A program made the position numbers and the translations under genes. Source: Artemia franciscana (lineage: Eukaryota; Arthropoda; Branchiopoda; Anostraca; Artemiidae). Taken from it: a stretch of 64,000 nt of DNA. The DNA lies in contig NC_088883.1 of the NCBI RefSeq assembly GCF_032884065.1, positions 31,940,568 to 32,004,567 on the forward strand. Direction: 5' to 3'. The notes beneath the pieces are model-generated. The model had not been told where the DNA came from and ran no database searches. It worked only from the letters and a program-made list of their open reading frames with translations. This document shows, one piece after another, positions 1-10,174 of this stretch; within the stretch, counting starts at the first letter, position 1; each line of letters begins with the position of its first letter.

Positions 1-776
1 CACGTACTATTTTATTATGAAGCCAAGTTTAATTTAGTGCATGCATATCTACCTCAGAAAAGTTACATATTTCTGTTAGATAATTAAATGAATTACATAG
101 GCCTTGGCAATTTAAATGGAACTCGCGAAACCTTTCCGGACCCATAGTAGATTTATTTCTAACATCCACTTAAAATTTGTATCTACCCATTAGAAATTTT
201 TCCACCGTGCCTTTATCATAATCTCGATTTAAAAATTCATTTCCTTGAACAATTGAAGTCGACAAGTTTCTCTCAAAGGTTTTCAATCTATCATTATTGT
301 AATCCAACTTCCTTGTATCCAACTGTAGGAAGAAAACAAAGAAACTGATAGAAAAACTAAATATATTGTAACAACCACAAGTGGTCTTCAGCATCTAGGA
401 AGGCTGCATTCAGTAAAAAAAGAAAAACTGAAAAAATAGAAGAAGAGGAAAATCACATAAGAAATAAAAATAACAAAATAATGCAATTGAAGAAAAATAT
501 AATTATTTTCTCCATTAGGCACACAATTGTACTAGCGCCCTTTACCACAATCACAAAGTTCATTTAATGACAGGAAAATTACCAACTAGTTACTGTATTG
601 GTTCATTCTACACATTAATTTAAAGAACTTTCTCCATATTACATGTTTTTCATAGAAAAGTAACGAGCTCCATTAAGCCAAGATGAGCAGAACTGACATC
701 TAAATATATTTATTCCTTAAAGTTTTGATAATTTTCTGTTTATGAAGATAAAAAAATGAAAACATTTCATCGTATT
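1..776. other. AT-rich stretch without recognisable feature
   Basis: Both strands are stop-rich and AT-rich. The only short reading frame, on the minus strand at 170-394, has no recognisable motif. I see no gene, RNA or repeat here. Confidence 0.5.
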
Positions 777-1000
777 TTTTTCAGTAAAGTGCAGATTATG
801 TTTCTGTTCTTGAGAAGGCATGGGGGTTATCCGCCCTACTCTTTTTAATTTTTGCTCGTTTTGATCATGACTTGGCTATTTAATGTAATTTCTCTTCGTT
901 TTAATTTTCATTTATTTATTGATAGTTATTTGTGGTAATTTTGCACATGGAAAATAATATGACTTTATTTCAGCTCATTATTGGCTTAATGCAGCTCTTT
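777..1000 (+). repeat. Dispersed repeat family (copy 1)
   Basis: A stretch containing ttcagtaaagtgcagattatg, then text ending in gccctactc, recurs in diverged form at about 41692-41830. The downstream part (catttatttattgatagtta...) resembles 44765-44940. This marks an old interspersed repeat. I cannot assign it to a class because no ends or coding capacity are visible. Confidence 0.45.
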
Positions 1001-1479
1001 ACATTTCTTAGAAAGACTTTTTTGTAGAATTTTTAAAAATTAATTTCTGTTCGTTTTTTATTTTAATTGTCTTTTTAATAGAAAAAATAGCATTTTATAT
1101 ATATTCACTTTCTTCTAGAAGAATCCAAAGTTTGAGTTGCTAATTGTAAGTTGAAGACACTTTTTCAACATGTTCTAATCCTGACACAAACTGTATGTTT
1201 TAATTAATTTTAAACTCCTGAAGTTAACATAAAAAACAAATATTACTTTCATTCCCAAAAGATTCCATCTTTGCTTTTGACAACTCTGACACTCTTTTGA
1301 TTTATTTAAATTGTAATTGGAGAAGTGGTAATAGTAGTGGTTTTAAAATTTTCAACTTAATGCTCCCAGTCGTTCTCTATATATTACTTAGGTGTCTTAT
1401 TGGCAAATAAAAAAAAAAATGCCTTTTAATTTAGTTTAAGGAATCATTTAGTCGAAAAGCATTATGGGCCAATTATATA

Positions 1480-1895
1480 GTTGGGGTAGGGGCTTAAATC
1501 ACTATATCCCTAAAGATATTGATGCTGAACCCTTTTACTTTGCTGAACCAAATAGCTATCTCAAAAGTTTAACTGGATCTGTTCAGATAATGAATGCTCT
1601 TGATAGAAGGGCTGCTTGTCCTCCAATCTCGTTTTACTCTTAAAAAGGTTCCAAAAATTTTAATTTTGAGTCAGACTAGTTCCTTTAAAAGTTTCAATGA
1701 CATTTCTAGCTATTATAGAGAGCAGCTTCGTATAACACCGCTTATATGTCCTGTCGAAAACAAAGTTGTTAACCTAGAAGTATACGAAATCAATTACTGG
1801 AAATTAGTTACCTTTGACGTGTACCTGCTTGTTACAAGACTATTAATTTTCAAGCGTGACCTACACAGGTTAAGTCAGGTATTGAATCAGTGAGG
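1480..1895 (+). other. Possible decayed coding stretch, unidentified
   Basis: Two overlapping plus-strand frames look protein-like over about 130 codons: one around 1495-1640 (with the string NALDRRAACPPISFYS) and one at 1594-1893. The switch of frame near 1640 suggests a frameshifted old coding sequence. I do not recognise the protein and see no splice sites or start context to choose a gene model. It could equally be chance in low-complexity DNA. Confidence 0.2.
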
Positions 1896-2476
1896 TGTTA
1901 CATTGAATTGGCTTTAGTTGTTTCGGTGCATAAATGATTACGTATTGAAGATTCATCTTGGACCAAGAAATCTAAAAGACACATACTTTTTATTCTACAT
2001 TCAAGTTTATCTAATAAAAAGAACATTATAAAATCATGGAATCACAGAAAAAATTAAAATCCAACAAACGGAAGAGACAAACGTGAAAAGGCTCATATAG
2101 GAAAAGATATAAGCAAAGAAGCGTAAATTAAAGAAACGCGGGATCCCTTGCAACCAATTCCTGGGAGGAGGGTTGTTATTAGAGTTAGATTAAGTCATAT
2201 TAAGAGATATTTCTAAGAGTTTTTAATGAAAATGCTTCACTTCTTTGAGCTAAGACTATTGCCTCCTGGTTGACAAGCGCATCTTTGAATGTAGTTTTCT
2301 TCTTATTTTACATAATTTCATTAGAGGTAAATTTAATCCCCAATAACAGAAATTTTGAGAGCTTTTAATGAAAATGCCCCATTTCTTTGGATGCTAGATC
2401 TCATTCCCCTTACAACCAAAATTTTTTTGATACCTCTAGCCTTCACTTTAAGCTGTAGAACGTATTAGTCCAGGGC

Positions 2477-3150
2477 AATTCACACCACTGAGGCCAGCTA
2501 TGGACGGCACCCTCTTGCACCCTCGTCATTCCAAAAATATTTTCAGATATTTTAATTATAAAAAGTATACTTTAAATCCATTGATTTCTGTTTTAGAAGT
2601 CTACCCTAGCGTGATACCCCCTATGTCAATTCACACCACCATGACAAACCATGGATGGCACAAGACACCCTCTGGCACCCTTCATCATTCCTAAGACATT
2701 TTAGGTTATTTTTTCTTAAAAATATGCGTCAAATCCATTGGTTTGTTTTTTTGCAAGCCATTCTAAATGTGATGCACCATGTTAATTCATCTCCTACTAT
2801 GGCCGGTCCTCTAGCAGTCCTTAAGAATTTCTAAGATATTTTCTAGATATTTTCCTGTTAAAATTCATACTTTGAATCTATCGGTTTTTATTATCACAAG
2901 CCAATCCTCCGTGGTACACTATGTCCATTCAAACCACCATATCAAACTATTACACGCCTTCTGGAATCTTCTGGCCCTCTTAGTCATTTCCGAGATATTG
3001 TCAAGATGTTTTCTTTCTTAAAAATCTTGCTGTAAATCTATTGCTTCGTTTCTTGCAAGCCACCCTTAACGTGATAACGATGACAATTCACATCACGGTG
3101 CCAAACTATGACTGACCTTCTGTCACACTATGGCACACCTATTTATTCAG
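2477..3150 (+). repeat. Degenerate tandem repeat, about 150-bp unit, five copies
   Basis: The landmark aattcacacc(a/t)cc recurs at 2477, 2628, 2784, 2926 (as cattcaaaccacc) and 3085, giving spacings of 151, 156, 142 and 159 bp. Within each unit the order is the same: a tatgg/tggcac(c) block, a cattcc(t/a)aagatattt block, a ctta(a)aaat block and a tttcttgcaagcca block. The similar pair at about 2210 and 2353 (gagtttttaatgaaaatgc, spacing about 143 bp) may be an outlying relative. One unit recurs inverted at 6758-6900. Confidence 0.75.
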
Positions 3151-3244
3151 AAGCATTTTTTTAATGTTTTGGATAAAGTTCCTTCACTTCCGGTTCCAAT
3201 AGAGAGTCTTTTGTCCGTTTTGATCAGTGTCATTAGTTCACTTG

Positions 3245-3835
3245 AAGGATAAACACTCACGTCTTATTTTAAATGGTGAAAATAAAATACTCAAAGAAAA
3301 TTTGAGCACATGATAAAGTTATCTTCGTGTTGAATGCTGACACAGAGAAATATTTGATATATAAAACAAGCATTTATGGAGATATTATTGGAAATATATG
3401 CATGTGTTTTCATAACAGTAAGGAATTAAATTCCTTTTGAGTGCCCGAGAATTTCAATTATCGAAAAGATGGATGTGCGAGAGTAAAGTTTCCAGAGAAG
3501 ATAGTGCTCAAAGAGAATGCAAGCCTAAAACTTTTTACTGATGGTAAAAACCAACTTCTTGCTTATCTTGCTAGTAAACTTTACCGTTGATACATCCTAT
3601 CATCATTTTTCTCGTATTAGCATTTAAATACGACAAGAAGAAGACAAGCCTATTATAGTACCAAGGTCATGGTGCATATCTTATACAGGTGTCAAAATTG
3701 CTACCTATGACAAAATTATGTCGTAATAGGCTGTGCCGCAATTAAAATAAAAAGCTGATTGACAAACAACATCATAAAGAAATATAAAGAAGAATTGATG
3801 AAAATAAAGAACTGGCAAACATTACTAGTACCATC
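3245..3835 (+). pseudogene. KYFKKL-family repeat domain, copy 1 (decayed)
   Basis: This copy aligns base for base with the better preserved copy that starts at 3851, at a distance of about 570-575 bp. For example, acaagaagaagacaagcct is at 3632 and again at 4202, and attgat(g/a)aaa is at 3793 and 4368. Several stops and frameshifts break it. Its upstream text (gaaggataaacac at 3244) is shared with copy 3 at 10182, so homology starts before the Met codon. The end of this copy runs in frame into the next one (NITSTITENVKMKYFKK across 3820-3865). That implies the ancestral protein had tandem domains of about 190 residues. Function unknown. Confidence 0.55.
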
Positions 3836-3850
3836 ACAGAAAATGTGAAG

Positions 3851-4243
3851 ATGAAGTATTTCAAGAAATTATTTGTTCATGATGAAGTTATCGTAGCATT
3901 GAAAGCTCACATAGAGAAATATTTGAATTTTGAAGCAAGCATTAATGGGGATCTTATTCGGAATGTATGCTTGCGTTGTCATGAAAGTGAGGGGTTTAGT
4001 TTCTTTGAACTACCAAAGAATTTCTACTATCAAAATGGTGAATATGAAAGAGCAACCTTTTCAGAGATGATAGTATTCAAAGAGACTGCAAATCTAAAAT
4101 TTTCTGATGGTAACGAAGGCCAACCTCTTGCTACTTTTGCTGGTAACACATCACCGTTGATAGCCCCTATCACCATCTTTTTGGCATTACCATTCGAAAG
4201 AAGACAAGAAGAAGACAAGCCTACTAAAGCACCAACGTTGTGA
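3851..4243 (+). pseudogene. KYFKKL-family repeat domain, copy 2 (130-residue open frame)
   Basis: The ATG at 3851 opens a 130-codon frame beginning MKYFKKLFVHDEV and containing CLRCHES, then FELPKNFYYQNGEYERATF and a hydrophobic PLIAPITIFLALPF segment. Three other copies in the window conserve the same residues: MKYFKKL-VHD-V-VALKA, C-RCH, and GYVRVTF-EMIV-KENA. Their shared reading frame shows that this was once protein-coding. After the stop at 4241-4243 the homology continues to about 4570 in broken frames, including a second NITS-I match to the junction at 3820. I do not recognise the family. The Cys pair is too sparse to call a zinc finger, and there is no clear signal peptide. Probably a relic, not an active gene. 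Confidence 0.5.
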
Positions 4244-4575
4244 TGCATTTCTAATCCAAGTTCTGAAACTGCAACCTATAAAAAGAAATATTTTAACAGA
4301 CGGTGAAACTACAAGTAAAACAAAGAAGGATATTGAAAGCCAATTTCACCAAGAAACATAAAGATAAATTGATAAAACCAAAGCACCAGTAAATATTACT
4401 AGTAACATAATGGGTTTACCAGAAGATACAGTTTGTGAACCACATAATACCAATGATGAAATGTATGGCGATGCTGTTAAAATTTGCTTATGATACGAAA
4501 TACAATAAGTGCCATAATAAGTGCCAATCTAACGTTTAGAATGTCTGTTCAAAAGTCAGAGACAGAAGAAAAGGA
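4244..4575 (+). pseudogene. KYFKKL-family 3' part (decayed)
   Basis: This continues the copy above. It contains a degenerate match to 14770-15200: the blocks acagacggtgaaac, a cc-aagcacc block, and tagaatgtc...ttcagagacatag near the end. The corresponding end of copy 3 is at 15167-15222. Both copies are followed within about 120 bp by CA-rich microsatellite DNA, so this marks the shared 3' border of the family. Confidence 0.4.
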
Positions 4576-4689
4576 AATTTCAGAGACATAGGTGCTGCTA
4601 CCAGGCTTTATAGGGAGTCTACTAGAATCTGAGATAGGCTGCAGAATTTTTACCAAATTCAGAGATATGAACAAGATTTTTTCCAAAAC

Positions 4690-4910
4690 CCATACAAACA
4701 CACAGAGACGCACGCAAAAGCCTAGACAAACACGCAAACACACACACACAAACAAAAACACAAGACATACACACACACAAACACTCATACACACACAGAC
4801 ACACGCACACCAATTGCACATATACATACAAGCACAAGCAAAAACAAACTTACACTGACAATACACACACACACACACATACAAACACATTCACATTCAG
4901 TTTCCTTCCT
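4690..4910 (+). repeat. CA-rich microsatellite
   Basis: Interrupted (CA)n with cacacaaacac variants. Apparent reading frames on both strands here are Thr/His or Val/Cys runs produced by the repeat and are not genes. It lies directly downstream of a KYFKKL-family 3' end, as does the larger array at 15.2-16.0 kb. Confidence 0.85.
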
Positions 4911-5049
4911 TTAATAGCTCCGTCTTTAACCTCAGGTCGCATGATGTGATTCACTCAATCTTGCACTTTTGGTGCTAGAAGTAGCACAACTTTGGGTCTG
5001 ATACATTTTTACTTATCTGGTATCTTCTCAAGCACCCATTACGTAAAAT

Positions 5050-5790
5050 ATCAAATTTCATATTCGGGGTGATGAATGTAATTGGAGCCTTTCTCACATT
5101 TAAAATCTTCCAAGTTTAATAATCGAAGGTGTTTATCACACTCTACTGTTAAGAGTTTATCCGCTGGGACGTTTCCTTTAACACGTAGAGCTTGCATACC
5201 AAAAAACTGCATATTTGTTGAATTTCCTCTTTTAATTTTTGTAACCATTTTTATTGCTTGGTCTTATGATTTTATTAAAAAAGCCATTTAGTCTTATAAA
5301 AGTTAAAGTATAATACCATCGTTTTTTATTATACTTAAACATATTGTATTCCATTTTAACTACGAAATTGACAATATTATTCATCAAGCAATAGCAATGC
5401 TGCCTGAACAATGACACCACAAGGAGAATTTTTCTGTGTGATATATTCATACCGAATCAAATCGTCAATCAAGCCGAACATTATAATATTTGTTGAAAAT
5501 AAATCAATGTTGACACATTGAAATCTTTGTTAATTCTGAGGCATGTGAAACATAAATCGTTCAACTCATGATCTTCAAAACTGATTAATTCTCGATTGAA
5601 GAAGTCTCCCCCCCCCAAGGAACCAAAACAAGTCATATCAGAGTACTTCATCTTGACCTTTAAAAATTGTACCAAGATCATTATTTTACAACCTGAGCTC
5701 GTAACATCTATCAATTACTGTGTCATCGAGCTTAGAAACAAGTTTATACAGTGTGATGTGTGGGTTCTGATGAAAACTCAAAATGTTTTT
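5050..5790 (-). other. Possible decayed coding region, unidentified
   Basis: On the minus strand three consecutive protein-like stretches follow each other in different frames: 5714-5481, 5450-5232 and 5248-5051. They contain strings such as CFGSLGGGDFFNRELISFED and DKLLTVECDKHLRLLNLED. Mixed-composition peptides in series on one strand fit an old frameshifted gene or element better than random AT-rich DNA. No family is recognised and no intact frame exceeds 80 residues. A run of Cs lies at 5607. Confidence 0.25.
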
Positions 5791-5822
5791 TAAGGATTCA
5801 GCCTTCTTTTTTTCATACTAGC

Positions 5823-5880
5823 AGGTTAGGTTAACCTAACCGAGCTAACCTAAAAATGGTAGACTAGGTTAGGTTAGATG
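5823..5880 (+). repeat. Short TTAGG-type block with palindrome
   Basis: ggttaggttaacctaacc at 5823-5840 is a perfect 18-bp palindrome made from the arthropod telomere motif TTAGG and its complement. It is followed by ctaacc and aggttaggtt. A similar ggttaggttaagttaggt is at about 57519. It is too short to be a telomere. An interstitial relic or chance are both possible. Confidence 0.4.
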
Positions 5881-6178
5881 GCACACAAACTTAACCTGAC
5901 CTTATCTACCATGTGAAGATTAGCTCTATTAGCATGTAAAAATGTTGTGTGTATTATGACGTTGGTGCTATAGAAAGGCTTTTCTTCTTCTTGTTTTCTT
6001 TTGAATACTAATGGAGGAAAGATGGTAACAAGATCAATTAGCAGGTAATTTGTTACCAGCAGGATAAGCATGAAATTGGCCTTCATCATCAACTATAAGT
6101 TTTAGGCTTGCATTCTCTTTGATCACTATCATCTCTGAAAACGTTACTCTTACATATCCAAAGAATTATGCATCAAAA
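5874..6178 (-). pseudogene. KYFKKL-family copy 4 (decayed fragment)
   Basis: Read on the minus strand from about 6175, this gives GYVRVTFSEMIVIKENASLK and then the DDEGQ...AGNKLP segment, the KRKQEEEKP-type run and the CACCAAC border, in the same order as copy 2. It lacks the N-terminal part. Its upstream side is cut at about 6180 by the inverted-repeat element at 6182-6725. Stops and a frameshift are present. Confidence 0.55.
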
Positions 6179-6181
6179 AAC

Positions 6182-6725
6182 TGGTTTTAATTTGGAAAAA
6201 GCAGTGAACAAAAAATAAAACAAAATAGTACTTTAACTATAAAAATAAAAATATTCCGAATATTTTGGCCCCAAGTCTAGGAGCCTTTATCAACAATAAA
6301 ATACGGACGTAAAAAAGAAGAAAAAGATTTATTAAAACATAACACACACTAAAAAAAACACACGACAGCTATACTGGAAAAAAATAAACAAATAAGAGCA
6401 ACTCACATTATAAGCAAAGCTCCAAGGAATGATGATGATAGCTTAAGACAAGCCCAAATCGAATGTTTATAATTAAACCATGAGTCAGAGGATAGAGTTC
6501 CATTGTTTCACTATAAACTTTTCATTTTGTTTACTTGGAGCTTTGTTTATAATGTGAGTTGTTCTTATTTATTTATTCTTTTTTTCGTGTTTTTAGTCGT
6601 TTTAATTTTTTTCATTGAGAAAGGCTCTCGGACGTGGGTCCGAAATATTCGGAATATTTTATTTTTTTGTTAAAGTGTAGTTTTTTTATTATTTGTTAAC
6701 TACTTTGTCAGAACTAAAAATTCTG
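6182..6725. mobile_element. Inverted-repeat element related to a Penelope-type terminal repeat (copy 1)
   Basis: The two halves are inverted copies. The left half runs from agcagtgaacaaaaaataaa (6202) through gaatattttggcccc (6257). The right half contains ccgaaatattcggaatatttt (6640) and ends near actactttgtcag. The right arm carries ttgagaaagg, then a GC-rich stem with ctctcggacgtggg, then gaaatattc. This has the same layout as the hammerhead-like core of the PLE copies in this window, but key positions are changed, so I treat it as a decayed relative. No protein is encoded. A second copy is at 16070-16685. Confidence 0.5.
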
Positions 6726-6757
6726 AAAATGCCTGAAAATTCTGAAAATGCCTGAAC
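6717..6757 (+). repeat. Two-copy 19-bp tandem repeat
   Basis: aattctgaaaatgcctgaa occurs twice in direct succession just outside the inverted-repeat element. Confidence 0.6.
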
Positions 6758-6900
6758 AAAATCCAAGGCATAATCAGGGGTGCCAGAGGGTGTCGTGCAC
6801 CATTCATAGTTTGTCAAGGTGGTATGGATTGCCATGGGAGGTATGACGTTGGGTTGCTAAAATACAAATCAATGAATCTTAAAACATTTTCTGATCATGA
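6758..6900 (-). repeat. Inverted single copy of the 150-bp tandem unit
   Basis: The minus strand reads the tggcacccc / acaccctctggc / ttgacaaactatg / ccatac block order of the array at 2477-3150. As in that array, it lies upstream, in the same relative orientation, of a KYFKKL copy (the one at 5874-6178). Confidence 0.6.
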
Positions 6901-6999
6901 AAAAAATAAAAAAAGAAATAAAAAAAAGAGAAGAGAAAAAAATCAAAATAGTCGAGACAATACTAAATAAACGCACTATAACATTTGTGGCTACGGTCT

Positions 7000-7720
7000 A
7001 TAGATGAAACAAATTCGGCACGTCGTTGGTCCACAGCTACAAATGGATCAGTAGAAACATATGGTTTTTAACTTTGTGGCTACGAGCCCAAAGTGGAGGA
7101 CTTAGAAGATACTTTGCATCCTTGTAATATAGCTTACGGATTGTCCGTATATCAGTCTTGGTAAATAGCTTCCAAAAAGGAGCTAGGGCTAGGAAATGAG
7201 GGATTGTGTAAGCGTTATAGAGTGTAGCCAAAATATTTTTATTGTACCGTGTTTTGGCATCAGCTAGTAGTCATTAAGCTGTTCTAGCCTTCTTGCTGAA
7301 ATGCCCAAGTAGACCTGCACAGGTGGTTTTCATGTCTGTATCAAGTGGTAGACCCAGATAAGTTAGGGATCAGGAAAATTCGATACCAGAATCACCCAAA
7401 GTGACGGTGGTACTATCAGAACCTGGTCACTTAGAATTGAACTTAATACATTCAGTCTTACTCGAATAGAACTTTAGACTAATATCGTTCCAATCCTCAC
7501 TGAAACTTGAAAAATTCTTTTCTATTAAGGAAAGGATTCTACTCAAATTAAGAATATCGTCAGCATAATTCAAAAGTCATAGGTCCAAGGAACGAAAAAT
7601 AAAGCTCATTTCAACTTTCTTCTTGGCATCGATAACACTGTTTTTAAATAGTGGTGGTGAGGCTATAGCACCTTTCCGAATAATGAAACTGAATCAAAAC
7701 CTCAAATTGTTAGCCCTTCA
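7000..7720 (-). pseudogene. LINE reverse transcriptase fragment (C-terminal half)
   Basis: On the minus strand, from about 7690 downward, the translation shows GAIASPPLF, then NYADDILNLSR (reverse-transcriptase catalytic YADD box), then a LGDSGIEFS...TYLGLPL block typical of non-LTR elements. A tail including LYYKDAKYLLSPPLWARSH runs to about 7037. Stops and frameshifts are frequent. The part upstream of motif B is missing, as expected for a 5'-truncated LINE copy. The clade cannot be fixed from this fragment. Confidence 0.7.
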
Positions 7721-7769
7721 ATAAACAGGCACTATTGATTATTGATCTATTACGCACACCTGGTTGTTA

Positions 7770-8600
7770 CATAATAGTTTGGTGTATTTTTTTCCTGATC
7801 TTCCTGATTTCTTTTTCTTCAAGATATCATTCAATCAGGGTCTTTGTCAAGACGCTGGTCAAGTGAGGATCCCCAGATGTAACAAACAATAGCTCCAAAG
7901 AGAGAAGAGATCTAACCTTGCAAAATATAGAACAAGAAAACGTTCTACGATTTTGAAACTTTTTTTTACGCGATGGAATCTCACTCTTTTTTCACATCAA
8001 GACGCTTATCTCCAAAATATTCTTCAACACGTTGTTCAAGACATTTTGAAGACGTTTTTTCAGACTCTTCAAGACGTATTTTAAGACATTGTTCTTCAAG
8101 ATGTTTTAAGAAGCTGGCCTAAGCTTACATATTGGAAATTCAAAAAACCTTGTCAATGACATCTGTTTTCCACAAGAGCTGACCATGGAAACTGAACCGC
8201 ATCCCATAAATTCCTAAGATTGTAATTGCATGAACAAATACACGCACAGAGATATTAGGCGTAATCAATCATAAAAACGACTTCCCATGGTGGTTTTCAA
8301 ATGAATCTATCGATCTAAAATAAGAAGCAAGCTAGTAAAGAAGTCCAAAAGATGATGTTATAAGGTGTTACTTTCCTGCTGTTGTTAAAGGGGTAAAGAA
8401 TTTTAAAGTCAATTGTTATTAATTGTTGCCTTGTGCTAGACAAGGACAGGTTAGGCATTGAAGTCAATGAGGTGTTACCTATGCATCATTATGCAAATAA
8501 TTTCACTAGCCATTTGACGATCCCATAATTAAAACTCCATGAAAATGATTCACATTATCGTTTCTTTGGAAAGTATTTCTGAGCATTCTTTTTTATTTCC
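7770..8600. other. Gene-poor stretch with a CAAGACGTTTT-rich patch
   Basis: Between 8020 and 8115 the words caagacgttt, gaagacgtt, caagacgtat and caagatgttt recur at short, irregular spacing, a small degenerate minisatellite. I see no other feature between 7770 and 8600. Confidence 0.4.
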
Positions 8601-9880
8601 CATATTTTTTCTTAGTTTTATCCCCAACTCTATTTAAAGTGTGGGAGAAGTTGCTTCTGCTTGAAACACTCCTAAAGATGATCAAAAGCAGCTATGTCCC
8701 CTTGCAATTTTTTATCCCAAGTTACTATTGCAGCCAAACATAGTGTCAATGCTATATTATTTTTCTTTTTTTAATATTCTTTTTGTTTGTTTTGTTTCCT
8801 ACTAAGTATAATCATATCAAACTACTAGCCTTAGAATTGTGGAAGATGCTACTTCGAGTTGAAACAGCAAGTTCTACTTCTACTCTCAAAAATAATCATA
8901 ACTAGCTAAACCCTATCTCCGTTTTTCATCACCAATACCTATTACAGCACAATATTGTGTCAATGCTGTTATTGTTTTTATTTGTTTTTGTTTGTTTATA
9001 TAATGCACGTTTATTTTTTTTTGTTTTGTTTCGTTTCTGCTAAGGGTAATCATATAAAACTACTTGCCATATAATTTTGGGAGGATTCACTTGGAGATGA
9101 AACAGCTAGTTCTAATTCTTTCTACCATAAATAATTAAAACCAGCCAAACCCTTTAGCCATTTTTCATCCCCAGTACCTATTGCAGTTATACATGGTTTC
9201 AATGCTTTTATTGTTTTTATTTGTTTTTCTTTGGGGGGCCAATGTTTATTCTTTTGTCTTGTTTTGTTTCATTTTTGCTACGGGTAATCACATCAAACTG
9301 CAGGCCATTGAATTTTGAGAGGGGTTACTTCAGCTTGAAACAGTGAGTTCTACTTCTACTCCTAAAAATAATGAAAAAGCAACCTCCTCACCAGTTTTTA
9401 TCCTCAGTACCTACTGCAGCCAAACATGGAGTCAAAAATATTATTTTATTTATTTGTTTCGTTTTTTATATTAAGCATCTTTAGTTTTTTTCAAGTTGAA
9501 ACAAAGAGTTCTACTTCTACTTACAAAAACAATAAAAGCCAGCTAAGCTCCCTAGCCATTTTTCAATGGCAGTACCTATTACAGCCAAACATCGTGTCAA
9601 TGTTATTATTGTTTTATTCGTGTTTCTTCGTAATGAAAATGTTTATTGTTTTATCTTGTTTTGTTTCATTTTTTCGAGGGTAAGAACATCAGACTACTGG
9701 CAATACAATTTTGGGAGACATTATTGCGAGTTTAAACAGCGAGTTTTACTTGTACTACCAAAAATAATAAAAAACCAGCTACGATTCCATTGTCAGATTT
9801 CATTCCCATCTTTATTACAGCTAAACATGACATCAATGCTATTATCGTTTCTTATTTGTTGTTCAAAGTACTTCAGGCCC
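8600..9880 (+). repeat. Degenerate tandem repeat, about 235-bp unit, six copies
   Basis: Each unit runs: cag(c)caaacatngtgtcaatgct, T-rich ttgttt block, taatcatatcaaactact, ttgaaacag(c)nagttctacttctac, aaaaataatnaaa, ccag(c)taaccc, catttttcatccc. The landmark (gtgtcaatgct or variants) is at 8743, 8957, 9195, 9428, 9594 and 9830. Spacings are 214, 238, 233, 166 and 236 bp; the fourth interval is shortened by a deletion. Copies are well diverged, so the array is old. Confidence 0.75.
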
Positions 9881-10110
9881 CGGTTACAGTGGTTCCAATT
9901 CAAATTCTGATGGCTCCAACCCCGGTTCCAGTTCCGAACCTGGTTCCAACGGTTCCAGTTCCTACCTCGGATCGACCGGTTCCACTTCCCAGTTCCGGTC
10001 CCAACAGTTCCAGTACCGCCAGTTTCAACATCCGTTCCACAACTTCTGCCCCCAATGCTACGGTTCTGATTCTGAACCCTCCTCTTCGAGTTCGACCGGT
10101 TTCAGGCTTT
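9880..10110 (+). repeat. GGTTCC-rich low-complexity block
   Basis: ggttcc, ggttcca and ccggttcc recur more than ten times in about 220 bp in a GC-richer block than its surroundings. The reading frame across it gives Pro/Val/Ser-rich peptide, which follows from the repeat and is not taken as a gene. A short relative (cttccggttccaatag) at 3187 also precedes a KYFKKL copy. Confidence 0.55.
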
Positions 10111-10174
10111 TTTCTTTTTACGGCTGGTCATCGAAAGTAGTTTGTTTATTGTATGTTTTTAACCAGTATTATTT

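Noticed and set aside
4549-4890. Val/Cys-rich and Thr/His-rich frames
   Set aside because: Products of the CA-rich microsatellite.
6615-6650. Active hammerhead ribozyme
   Set aside because: The core reads ttgagaa instead of CUGANGA, changing the C and an invariant G. I treat it only as a possible fossil.
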